Origin: a virus
Strand: one strand, 5' to 3'
Virus record (IMG/VR): IMGVR_UViG_3300037827_000284
Span: 1-39,820 of that record
Length of the DNA stretch: 39,820 bases
The notes below the pieces were generated by a model. It did not search any database. It saw only the letters and a list, made by a program, of their open reading frames with translations, and was not told the origin of the DNA. Of this stretch, positions 1-5,985 are shown piece after piece. The position numbers and the translations under genes were made by a program. How positions within the stretch are numbered: position 1 is the first letter of the stretch; each line of letters opens with the position of its first letter.

Positions 1-160
<160 letters not shown>

Positions 161-167
161 TCGAGCG

Positions 168-515
168 TTACTTCGAGGCGTTCCATTTTGCTGCGTCCAC
201 GTCGATCAGCGAGATGAGCGCCCGCAACGGAGCGCGGACGCTTCCTACGTCATCAAGTTTCGTCCCTGAAAGCGGCCCATTGCGTAGCTCGCCCAAGCCC
301 CTGGTGGTGCCCCAGATGCGGAGGTTCTGCGCGTTCTTAATAAGCACCCAATCGTTAAAAACCGATACATCGCCGACGTAAACGAAGCCACGGTCGAGCA
401 CGACGATTTTCTTGTCGGACTCCACTATCGTCGTCGGGTCAGCGGTTTTCGCGCCTCCGCAGAGGGTTTTCGATAGCTCGGCAACCTGCGCGAGCGTGAG
501 GTTCGAGAGGTCCAT
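168..515 (-). CDS. Small conserved phage-type hypothetical protein
   Basis: A 115-aa soluble protein with no signal peptide or membrane segment. The central block (about residues 37-75) alternates beta strands, with IVVLDRGFVYVGDV, then a WVLIKNAQNLRIWGTTRGLGEL stretch (broken here as WVLIKNAQNLR and IWGTTRGLGEL). That layout recalls short phage/plasmid proteins annotated as DUF6948-like; the family name is from memory and uncertain. The longer ATG at 551 is rejected because it overlaps the -10 box. The ATG at 515 has an AAAGGA ribosome site six bases upstream and a leader of about 28 nt. It is the only leftward gene of the early region and is divergent from the early operon. A regulatory or host-interaction role is only a guess. 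Confidence 0.72.
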   Translation of the reverse strand: MDLSNLTLAQVAELSKTLCGGAKTADPTTIVESDKKIVVLDRGFVYVGDVSVFNDWVLIKNAQNLRIWGTTRGLGELRNGPLSGTKLDDVGSVRAPLRALISLIDVDAAKWNASK

Positions 516-549
516 TCGCATCCTTTCGTAAGTGAGGGGGAGATGCCTC

Positions 550-578
550 ATTATACACCACTATCTCGCGTTTGACAA
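550..578 (-). promoter_or_regulatory. Leftward sigma70-type promoter
   Basis: On the minus strand TTGTCA (578-573), a 17-bp spacer and a perfect TATAAT (555-550). Predicted start about 543, giving a 28-nt leader with a Shine-Dalgarno before the ATG at 515. Its -35 is the reverse face of the -35 of the rightward promoter. Confidence 0.85.
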
Positions 579-600
579 CCTGCGTTTGACAACGTATAAT
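572..600 (+). promoter_or_regulatory. Rightward consensus sigma70 promoter of the early operon
   Basis: TTGACA (572-577), exactly 17 bp, TATAAT (595-600): full consensus. Only seven bases separate the -10 from the GTG at 608, so the transcript should be leaderless. A 12-bp direct repeat GCGTTTGACAAC (568-579 and 582-593, period 14) covers the -35 and spacer and is a plausible operator. Confidence 0.9.
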
Positions 601-607
601 ATTAAGG

Positions 608-856
608 GTGAAACGTCCATACAGTATCGCCATTCGCCTGAGCCGCAACGAGTACGCAGCCATCAAACGCCACGCCAAGAAGCGGGACGAACCGCCTTCG
701 ACGTGGGCGCGCGAGGCGCTAATGGAGACGCTAGGGATGGGGCACGCCGCGCCAGCGGCACAGGAGCAGCCCGTCTCCGAAGTCCGGGCAGCAACGAACG
801 AGGCTGGAACGGCGCAAACCGCGCCAGCCTCCTCTCACAGAATGGACCTGGAATGA
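608..856 (+). CDS. Ribbon-helix-helix-like small DNA-binding protein
   Basis: An 82-aa protein. The first 45 residues (SIAIRLSRNEYAAIKRH then DEPPSTWAREALMETLG) match the strand-helix-helix pattern of Arc/CopG/MobC-type ribbon-helix-helix proteins. The rest is Ala/Pro/Glu-rich and probably disordered. The GTG start lies seven bases from a consensus -10, hence leaderless translation. As the first gene of the early operon it is a natural candidate to bind the direct repeats in its own promoter, though this is inference. Its stop overlaps the next start (ATGA, 853-856). Confidence 0.7.
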   Translation: MKRPYSIAIRLSRNEYAAIKRHAKKRDEPPSTWAREALMETLGMGHAAPAAQEQPVSEVRAATNEAGTAQTAPASSHRMDLE

Positions 857-1059
857 AAGATAGCACGACCGCGGCCGAGCCGCAAGCGCCGTTCACCTTC
901 CGCGCCGAAGTCGAGCAAGTATCTCGCCAGGGGCAGCGGTTCGAAAATCGGATTTGCACGCAGGGGTGGGAGCTTCGCGTGTATCTCCAAACCGATGCGC
1001 CCCTAACGATTGGCGCGGCCTACGACGTAACCTTTACCCCGCGCGAGGCGGGCGAATAA
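853..1059 (+). CDS. Small hypothetical protein, beta-rich
   Basis: A 68-aa protein starting at the ATG that overlaps the preceding stop. The open frame extends farther upstream but that part crosses the promoter. Residues 16-67 alternate polar and hydrophobic positions (FTFRAEVEQVSRQGQRF, ELRVYLQ, YDVTFTPREAG) like a small beta barrel. No recognised family. The pattern is reminiscent of small OB-fold proteins, but I would not name it. Coupled to the next gene by TAATG (1057-1061). Confidence 0.65.
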   Translation: MKDSTTAAEPQAPFTFRAEVEQVSRQGQRFENRICTQGWELRVYLQTDAPLTIGAAYDVTFTPREAGE

Positions 1060-1232
1060 TGGGTGACCTCATATCGGGCGGCACCTCGACGGCAACGTGC
1101 GACCACGGCTGCCACGCCGACCTGAGCGACGATGCGATTCGCGCCGAGTTGGCGCTGGACCGCGAACGCGCGCAGCGGCGATACGAGGCGGCCCGCGATA
1201 GCGCGCTGCCGATGGGCTTCCCGCCGTGCTAA
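1059..1232 (+). CDS. Small hypothetical protein
   Basis: A 57-aa protein beginning in the TAATG overlap. It has a CDHGCHA motif near residue 14 that could bind metal together with the C-terminal Cys, followed by an acidic-basic helix (LSDDAIRAELALDRERAQRRYEAA split after 20 residues). No family recognised. It overlaps the nuclease gene start by seven bases, so it is probably co-translated with it. Confidence 0.55.
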   Translation: MGDLISGGTSTATCDHGCHADLSDDAIRAELALDRERAQRRYEAARDSALPMGFPPC

Positions 1233-2017
1233 ATTACGTCGAGTTGATCGACCGCGCGCTTTCCGACGAGGCAACGTTGGCGCGCGCGAACGAGCTTGCC
1301 GCGCAGCAATCGGCCGAAAGCTACCGCCGTTCGCACGACCGCGACGGCCTGCGCGTTTCCGACGCTGGCGAATGCGTACGCCGCACCTGGGCGCGCGTTC
1401 ACGACGCCGAGGATATTCCCGAGAGCCCGCGCGGGCTACGAAAGATGCGGGACGGCTCGCGCTCGGGTGTCGAGACGGCCTGCCTTATAGTCGCCGCTAT
1501 CGAAGCCTGGTGCCCCGAGTACGGCGCGCGCTGCGAGGTGGACGTTGATTACAACGGCATCCCCGGTCACGCCGACGTTATCGTGTACGCCGCCGGGCCG
1601 AAAGCGGTCGAGGTCGTGGAGTGCAAGCGCACGGGAGGATACTGGGCGCCGACCAAAGCGAATCCGCAAGGCCCAACGCCCGAAACGAAGGCGCCGTGGT
1701 ATATCACCCAGGCGTGCGCCTACGCAGCAGGCGTCGAAGCCGAGACGTTCGTTATCCTCGTTGACACGCCAGCCGATCGCGACACCGACCTGCGGCAGTT
1801 TCGCTACTACACCGACGAATGGCGGTTCGATACGGCGTCCGATTATGCGCGGTTGAGCGCTGCGCTGGATGACGAGCCCCCCGAAGGTGATGCCAAGGAA
1901 GAATTCCGCTGCGTGTCGTGCCGGTTTAGTAAGTGCGCTCGCAACGCGAACCCGCTGCGCTTCACGGATGACGTTGCCGAACAACTTGAAAGGAGCCTAC
2001 ATGAGCAGCCTGCCTGA
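1226..2017 (+). CDS. Cas4/RecB-like PD-(D/E)XK exonuclease with Fe-S cysteines
   Basis: A 263-aa protein with the RecB/Cas4 nuclease set: H115/D117 in GIPGHADVIV, E132-C-K134 in VVECKRT, and the QxxxY motif at Q162-Y166. C50, C229, C232 and C237 have the one-plus-three arrangement that holds a 4Fe-4S cluster in Cas4 and AddB. The family degrades DNA from ends. In phages such genes usually sit beside a single-strand annealing protein, as here. The GTG at 1226 overlaps the previous stop and lacks a clear ribosome site, so coupling or a slightly later start is possible. There is no CRISPR array in the window. Confidence 0.85.
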   Translation: MLNYVELIDRALSDEATLARANELAAQQSAESYRRSHDRDGLRVSDAGECVRRTWARVHDAEDIPESPRGLRKMRDGSRSGVETACLIVAAIEAWCPEYGARCEVDVDYNGIPGHADVIVYAAGPKAVEVVECKRTGGYWAPTKANPQGPTPETKAPWYITQACAYAAGVEAETFVILVDTPADRDTDLRQFRYYTDEWRFDTASDYARLSAALDDEPPEGDAKEEFRCVSCRFSKCARNANPLRFTDDVAEQLERSLHEQPA

Positions 2018-2825
2018 AGTCATCGACGCTGAGCATCGCGTCACCGGGAGCGAAATAGTCCCGATGAAAGTGGCGCAGCCGGTCGCTCCGGTCCCGCGCT
2101 ATTTCCAAGATATTTCGCCTGCCGAGCAGGTGCAGTACGCCGTGGACGTTGCCAACGCGCTCAAGCCGATTATCGACGCGAAAGGGCTCGCGCACAAGCT
2201 GAACAAGAAAAACCCCAACGACGAGTACGTCGAGCTTGAAGCATGGCAAACGTGCGGAAAGCTCTGCGGCATGAGCGCGAAGGTCGAGTGGGTCAAGACA
2301 ATCGACAAAGGCTATGAATCTCGCGCTGTCGTGATTCGCGTTGATACAGGCTTGGAAATAGGAGCCGGTGAAAGCCGCTGCACCCGCGACGAATACAACT
2401 GGAAAGGACGCGACGACTACGCGGTTAGTGGAATGGCGCAGACTAGGGCACAAAGCCGGGCGCTGCGCGGGCAGTTGGCGTGGATTCTCGTACTGGCTGG
2501 CTACAAGGCAACGCCAAGCGAGGAAATGCCCGACACGACGCCTACTATGCCCGCGGCGAAACCAATCCCACCACCGCGCGACGAGGATACGCCTGAAGCG
2601 CGAGCCGCAGGCATCAAAGCGGTTCACGCCCTGGCGCGCAAGCACAACGTCGATCTCGATTCGCCCGCCTCGCCGTATCGCAAAATCTTAATCGAACACT
2701 TCGACATCTTCTGCGACCCTGAAGTCGAGGTTTCATCGAAGGCGCTGACGGCGCCGGAGTTGCGGGAGCTTTACCGGCTGGTTACGGAGCACATCCGCGA
2801 GCGCGACAAGGCTGGCGCCGCATGA
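2001..2825 (+). CDS. Putative single-strand annealing/recombination protein
   Basis: A 274-aa protein. The ATG at 2001 has a strong AAAGGAG site, and the open frame upstream is discarded. The core (about residues 65-175) contains EYVELEAWQTCGKLCG, RCTRDEYNW and the signature DDYAVSGMAQTRAQSRALRG then LVLAGYKATPSEEMPD. These are typical of a widespread actinophage/proteobacterial phage family found next to Cas4-like exonucleases. I infer a Rad52/ERF-like annealase role from that pairing, but the sequence does not prove it. The C-terminal third after residue 180 is Pro-rich then helical. Overlaps the nuclease gene by 17 bp. Confidence 0.7.
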   Translation: MSSLPEVIDAEHRVTGSEIVPMKVAQPVAPVPRYFQDISPAEQVQYAVDVANALKPIIDAKGLAHKLNKKNPNDEYVELEAWQTCGKLCGMSAKVEWVKTIDKGYESRAVVIRVDTGLEIGAGESRCTRDEYNWKGRDDYAVSGMAQTRAQSRALRGQLAWILVLAGYKATPSEEMPDTTPTMPAAKPIPPPRDEDTPEARAAGIKAVHALARKHNVDLDSPASPYRKILIEHFDIFCDPEVEVSSKALTAPELRELYRLVTEHIRERDKAGAA

Positions 2826-3007
2826 GGCCGTGCTGGGAGTGCCGCGAAGAAGCCGCGCCAGCCGGGGCGCAAATCCTCGAACGCTGCGAGGCGCACCTTC
2901 GCGCCGCGCTCCGTTTGGCGATGGGGCTCGACGGCGAAACGCGGATTCCCGCCGACGCGCTCCCTCTGTGGGACGACCACCTGCTCGGGATGGAGGGAGA
3001 AATATGA
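2822..3007 (+). CDS. Small Cys-containing protein
   Basis: A 61-aa protein coupled by ATGA to the annealing-protein gene. The N-terminus MRPCWECREE carries a CxxC that, with a third Cys at residue 21, may be half of a zinc site. The rest is helical and acidic. One of many tiny Cys-rich early proteins in this operon. Function unknown. Confidence 0.6.
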   Translation: MRPCWECREEAAPAGAQILERCEAHLRAALRLAMGLDGETRIPADALPLWDDHLLGMEGEI

Positions 3008-3108
3008 GCCACGCTGACGCCGAAATGCTCAACGCGACGATCAACCATTGGGCGTGGTGGATTTGCCTGTGGCTCGCCATCGGCGCGCTCAACGGGGTGT
3101 CCCGATGA
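3004..3108 (+). CDS. 34-aa single-span membrane peptide
   Basis: Start ATG overlaps the preceding stop and the stop overlaps the next start, so coupling is exact on both sides. Residues 14-30 (NHWAWWICLWLAIGALNG) form one hydrophobic, Trp-rich segment after a short polar N-terminus. Function unknown; possibly an early membrane-active takeover peptide. Confidence 0.6.
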   Translation: MSHADAEMLNATINHWAWWICLWLAIGALNGVSR

Positions 3109-3218
3109 AGCGCCGCGAGCCCCGCTCGGCGTTGCTGTGGGATTTGCTGGCGTGCGGGATACTCGCCAGCCTCTCCCTCTTTGCAGCCGCGGTTTATAAC
3201 GGAGCGAGCCTCCGGTGA
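3105..3218 (+). CDS. 37-aa single-span membrane peptide
   Basis: Begins MKRREPRSALL and has one hydrophobic segment (residues 9-29, LLWDLLACGILASLSLFAAA). The basic N-terminus predicts N-in topology. Coupled by ATGA upstream and GTGA downstream. Paired with the preceding 34-aa membrane peptide, it may act as a two-component membrane factor, but no homologue is recognised. Confidence 0.6.
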   Translation: MKRREPRSALLWDLLACGILASLSLFAAAVYNGASLR

Positions 3219-3562
3219 TCGCAGGTTTTAGTTTGGCGGGCGGCTCGACGTGCTGCCGCCCCTGTCAGCGCCGCCGGCGCTTCGAGTGGGAAACCATCCT
3301 CTCGCCCGAGGACGCCCGCGACCGGCTTTGCGTTTGCTGTGGCGAGAAGCTCGTCCCGCCCCCACCGTCCGGTGAGTTCGACCCGATGCTGGCCGACTAT
3401 TGCTCCGCCTGCCGAGAAGTGCTCGTCCGCTACAATGGCGTCGGGAAGGCGGGGCCGTGCTCACGCTGTAGGACCGCTCACGATCTAGCGCAGCGCCGAG
3501 AACGGCAACGTGACCACCGGCCGGCACGGACTTGCGCCGAACGTCGCGAGGCGGTAAAATAA
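3215..3562 (+). CDS. Multi-zinc-ribbon early protein
   Basis: A 115-aa protein with repeated Cys knuckles: CCRPC (13-17), CVCC (39-42), CSAC (63-66) and CSRC (82-85), enough for two treble-clef/zinc-ribbon sites. The C-terminal 30 residues are highly basic (AQRRERQRDHRPARTC), suggesting nucleic-acid contact. The GTG start is coupled to the previous stop. Specific role unknown. Confidence 0.65.
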   Translation: MIAGFSLAGGSTCCRPCQRRRRFEWETILSPEDARDRLCVCCGEKLVPPPPSGEFDPMLADYCSACREVLVRYNGVGKAGPCSRCRTAHDLAQRRERQRDHRPARTCAERREAVK

Positions 3563-3569
3563 TAAGTGC

Positions 3570-3659
3570 GAGCGCCGCCCGACGGGGTGACGTAAGCGAA
3601 GTAACTACTGCGCCGCGTGCTTGCAGTAGGGCCGCGGCGCGTGGTGAAAGCCGGCGCTC
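3570..3659 (+). other. Candidate structured RNA/DNA element
   Basis: An outer stem GAGCGCCG/CGGCGCTC (3570-3577 with 3652-3659) encloses a short CCC-GAC-GGG hairpin and two mutually exclusive inner stems: CTACTGC/GCAGTAG (3605-3611 with 3623-3629) and GCGCCGCG/CGCGGCGC (3610-3617 with 3633-3640). It spans the gap after the zinc-ribbon gene and the proposed start of the next gene, so alternative folding could gate translation. No known riboswitch core was recognised. Confidence 0.4.
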
Positions 3660-4351
3660 AACCCTTCCGAAGCCTCCACGACGCGAACCGTTGGAGGCTT
3701 CGTCGTACCCTGAACCCCCAGCAAGAGGCCGTAGCCCTCTGGAAATACCTCGAATCCCGAGGCATGAATCCGTCGATCAACCAGGTCGGCCGGGCGCTCC
3801 ACACCCTGGGAATCAAATGGCGCCGCCAGGACCTTTATGCCTGGCTACGACCATTCCGGGAACGTTCCGTGTCACAGGTCGGGAACAGCGAATCCCTCAC
3901 GCCGGAACAACCCGGGAACAACTCGGGAACAGCCTTCGCGCGCGCGGTAATTGTACCTCTACTCTCTAATTCTGATGACTCAGTACCTTCGTCATCCGGC
4001 GTTGCGCCGCAACAGCCCGCCGTGAAGGCTACGAAGGCAGAACGGGAATCACGCGATAGGGCTCTCCCTTTCGACCGCCCGGTCCTCGACTGCCGCAACG
4101 CAATCCTGCGGGCGGTGTGGGAACGCGTCCAGCCCTTGGTCGCCCGATCAACCACCTTCACGGATTGGCGGAAACGAAACGCCGTCATCGCCGCGTCATT
4201 TGCCCTGGGGGGCTTTACCCCCGACCAAATCGTCTATGCCTGGGAGCAGTGCCGCACCCGCGACGGCGACCCGGTGAGGGAGCTTTTCATGGTTCAGAAA
4301 TGGCTCGAAAGAGTCCAAGCCGTCAAAGCCCGACAGGAGGCTCAAGCATGA
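3617..4351 (+). CDS. Helix-turn-helix protein, possible replication/regulatory factor
   Basis: Up to 244 aa. Residues 32-80 (LNPQQEAVALWKYLESRG, INQVGRALHTLGIKWRRQDL) look like a winged or helix-turn-helix domain. A Ser/Pro/Gln-rich linker (about 85-140) leads to a helical C-terminal domain. That two-domain layout is seen in phage replication-initiator or early regulator proteins, but no motif fixes the function. The start is uncertain: GTG 3617, 3641 and 3644 all lie inside the structured element, and a perfect 11-bp inverted repeat (3668-3702) sits in the proposed coding region. Confidence 0.6.
   Translation: MLAVGPRRVVKAGAQPFRSLHDANRWRLRRTLNPQQEAVALWKYLESRGMNPSINQVGRALHTLGIKWRRQDLYAWLRPFRERSVSQVGNSESLTPEQPGNNSGTAFARAVIVPLLSNSDDSVPSSSGVAPQQPAVKATKAERESRDRALPFDRPVLDCRNAILRAVWERVQPLVARSTTFTDWRKRNAVIAASFALGGFTPDQIVYAWEQCRTRDGDPVRELFMVQKWLERVQAVKARQEAQA
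3668..3702 (+). other. Perfect 11-bp inverted repeat
   Basis: CGAAGCCTCCA (3668-3678) and TGGAGGCTTCG (3692-3702) flank a 13-nt loop. No T-run follows, so it is not a standard terminator. It lies near the proposed start of the helix-turn-helix gene and may be an operator or a translational hairpin. Confidence 0.5.
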
Positions 4352-4692
4352 GTTACCCCCGCCTAGGAACCCCCGAGTTCCGAAACCCACGATCGTTCGC
4401 CGATTGGGAAGCGTTCCTGGTCGCGCACCGCGCGCCACCCTCGACGCGGGAGAAACCGCAGTTCGGCGGGCCGTGGGGCTACGCCATGCGGAAGCGCTGG
4501 GATTGGCTCCAGGACGCGCTAGACCGCGGAATCGACTACCAAGCCGCGGAGGGAGCCTTCGACGCCGTGGTGGACCGGGAACGGGGCGAAGAACGAGCCT
4601 CGGCGAGCGAGCCGAACGCCCGCGCGCACCGTCGCGCCACGCGCGACACCGCTGACGCTCTACTCGACCACGCCCAGCGAGTCGGGCTGTGA
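4348..4692 (+). CDS. Hypothetical helical protein
   Basis: A 114-aa protein starting at an ATGA overlap with an AGGAGG ribosome site. The first half is aromatic-rich (FADWEAFL, WGYAMRKRWDWLQDALDRG) and the second half is a charged helix with many Arg. Immediately follows the helix-turn-helix gene and could be a partner such as a helicase-loader type protein; that is speculation based on position only. Confidence 0.55.
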   Translation: MSYPRLGTPEFRNPRSFADWEAFLVAHRAPPSTREKPQFGGPWGYAMRKRWDWLQDALDRGIDYQAAEGAFDAVVDRERGEERASASEPNARAHRRATRDTADALLDHAQRVGL

Positions 4693-4697
4693 GGGGC

Positions 4698-4726
4698 TTG
4701 CATCGCGCAATGCGATGCGCTAGGCT
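4698..4726 (+). promoter_or_regulatory. Promoter with operator-like palindrome in its spacer
   Basis: TTGCAT (4698-4703), 17 bp, TAGGCT (4721-4726). The inverted repeat GCATCGC (4700-4706)/GCGATGC (4712-4718) fills the spacer. The start codon at 4733 is six bases after the -10, so the transcript would be leaderless. The repeat fits autoregulation by the ribbon-helix-helix-like protein that follows. Confidence 0.6.
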
Positions 4727-4732
4727 AGAGCT

Positions 4733-4891
4733 ATGCCAGAAGCATTGAAAGAGCAGTTCGTCGCCCGCTGCACGAAGGCGGAAATCGTCGCCGCTCGGCG
4801 GGCCGCGAAGCGCGCGGGCACCAGCCTCGGCGCGTTCATCCGCTGCGCCGTCGCGGAACGCATCGCGGGGCAGGCTACCGACCGTGGCTAG
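4733..4891 (+). CDS. Small ribbon-helix-helix-like DNA-binding protein
   Basis: A 52-aa protein: a strand-like FVARCTKAEIVAARRAAKR followed by GTSLGAFIRCAVAERI, the usual ribbon-helix-helix order (strand, helix A, turn with Thr/Ser, helix B). It is smaller than the 82-aa protein at 608 but has the same architecture. It has its own promoter with a palindrome in the spacer, which suggests a self-regulating repressor. No toxin partner is seen nearby. Confidence 0.62.
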   Translation: MPEALKEQFVARCTKAEIVAARRAAKRAGTSLGAFIRCAVAERIAGQATDRG

Positions 4892-4921
4892 CGCGGAAGC
4901 CGCTAAGGGGGAGACGGGGAA

Positions 4922-5242
4922 GTGAGGCGGCGGGCACTTCCAAGGCGCACCGGGACCAGCATGACGCAGACGACCTACGGGAAGTGGCTGGCTTGCGACT
5001 ACGACAGGTTTATCGGCGTGATGGGCGACAGTGAACCAGAAGCTATCCTGAATCTCGCCGCCGCGCAAAAACGTGCCGATGCAATCATGGCGCGGATAGA
5101 CAAGCGAATGGACGAAGCGCCGGAAACTGACGTTGGACTTTTGCCGGATGAGTTAGCCGCCATTGCGGAAGCCGAGGCCGATCTCGCTCGCGGAGATTTT
5201 ACCACCTTCAAAGCCGAGCCAACGCTAGAGGAGCGCAAGTGA
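4922..5242 (+). CDS. Hypothetical protein with C-terminal tail shared with QueC
   Basis: A 106-aa (GTG start) or 93-aa (ATG 4961) protein. GTG 4922 is preceded by a purine-rich ribosome site. The middle (EAILNLAAAQKRADAIMARI) is helical. The last residues TFKAEPTLE are identical to the C-terminal tail of the QueC homologue, from a 27-bp identical DNA block that also carries the ribosome site of the next gene. Function unknown; sits directly before dpdA and overlaps it by one base. Confidence 0.6.
   Translation: MRRRALPRRTGTSMTQTTYGKWLACDYDRFIGVMGDSEPEAILNLAAAQKRADAIMARIDKRMDEAPETDVGLLPDELAAIAEAEADLARGDFTTFKAEPTLEERK
5203..5229 (+). repeat. 27-bp gene-end repeat, copy 1
   Basis: Identical to 6661-6687. 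It encodes the TFKAEPTLE tail of the gene 4922-5242 and leads into the ribosome site for dpdA. Confidence 0.9.
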
Positions 5243-5985
5243 TGAGGCGGTTCTTCCTCGGAACGCATCGCCCGCATTGGCTCGAAATAATGCAGGTCCC
5301 GCTGTTCGTGAGCCACCGACAGTTACGGCGCTATAAGAAGTTGCCGCGAGCTGCAGTTATTTGGGCGCTCGATTCCGGCGGCTTCACGGAGTTATCTATG
5401 AATGGCAAATGGGAAACATCCGTGGACGAATACGTCGAGGCGGTCGAACGATACAGCGAGATCGGAAACCTGCGATGGGCCGCGCCGATGGATTGGATGT
5501 GCGAACCTTTCATTCTCGGAAAGACGGGGCTGAGCATCCGCGAGCATCAGGAGCGAACGGTCGAGAACTACCTCGTCTTACGGAACCGCAGCCCGGTCTT
5601 TATCCCCGTTCTTCAAGGATGGGAGATCGGCGACTACCTTCGGTGCGTTGAGTTGTACGCCTCGGCTGGCGTGGATTTGAGAGACGAGCCACTAGTGGGG
5701 CTTGGAAGCGTCTGCCGTCGCCAGGCCGCGTCTGAAATAGGCGCTATTGTTAGAGAGTTACAACCCCTGGCGCTTCATGGCTTTGGCGTCAAGATGGACG
5801 GGATACGCCGCTACGGGCACCTGCTTCATTCGTGCGACTCGATGGCTTGGTCTTTCGGGGGTCGGCGGTCTGCGCCAATGCGTGGATGCCTTCACAAGCA
5901 TTGTGGAAACTGCCAAAAGTTTGCTCTGCGCTGGCGCGAAGTTGCGCTGGCTACACTACGACAAGGGGAGTTTATCTATGCGTGA
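5242..5985 (+). CDS. dpdA: DpdA-like DNA deazaguanine transglycosylase
   Basis: A 247-aa protein of the phage DpdA type, a paralogue of tRNA-guanine transglycosylase that swaps guanine in DNA for a 7-deazaguanine. Family hallmarks: MRRFFLGTHRPHWL at the N-terminus, WALDSGGFTEL (candidate catalytic D44), AAPMDWMCEP (D84), and a C-terminal metal-site candidate CLHKHCGNCQKFALRW. The ATG at 5242 overlaps the previous stop and has AGAGGAG upstream; a GTG one codon earlier is possible. It overlaps queC by eight bases, tying base synthesis and base insertion into one unit. Expected effect: phage DNA resistant to some host restriction enzymes. Confidence 0.85.
   Translation: MRRFFLGTHRPHWLEIMQVPLFVSHRQLRRYKKLPRAAVIWALDSGGFTELSMNGKWETSVDEYVEAVERYSEIGNLRWAAPMDWMCEPFILGKTGLSIREHQERTVENYLVLRNRSPVFIPVLQGWEIGDYLRCVELYASAGVDLRDEPLVGLGSVCRRQAASEIGAIVRELQPLALHGFGVKMDGIRRYGHLLHSCDSMAWSFGGRRSAPMRGCLHKHCGNCQKFALRWREVALATLRQGEFIYA

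Noticed and set aside
5100-5242. preQ1 riboswitch upstream of dpdA/queC
   Set aside because: The upstream sequence is coding and has no preQ1 aptamer pattern.
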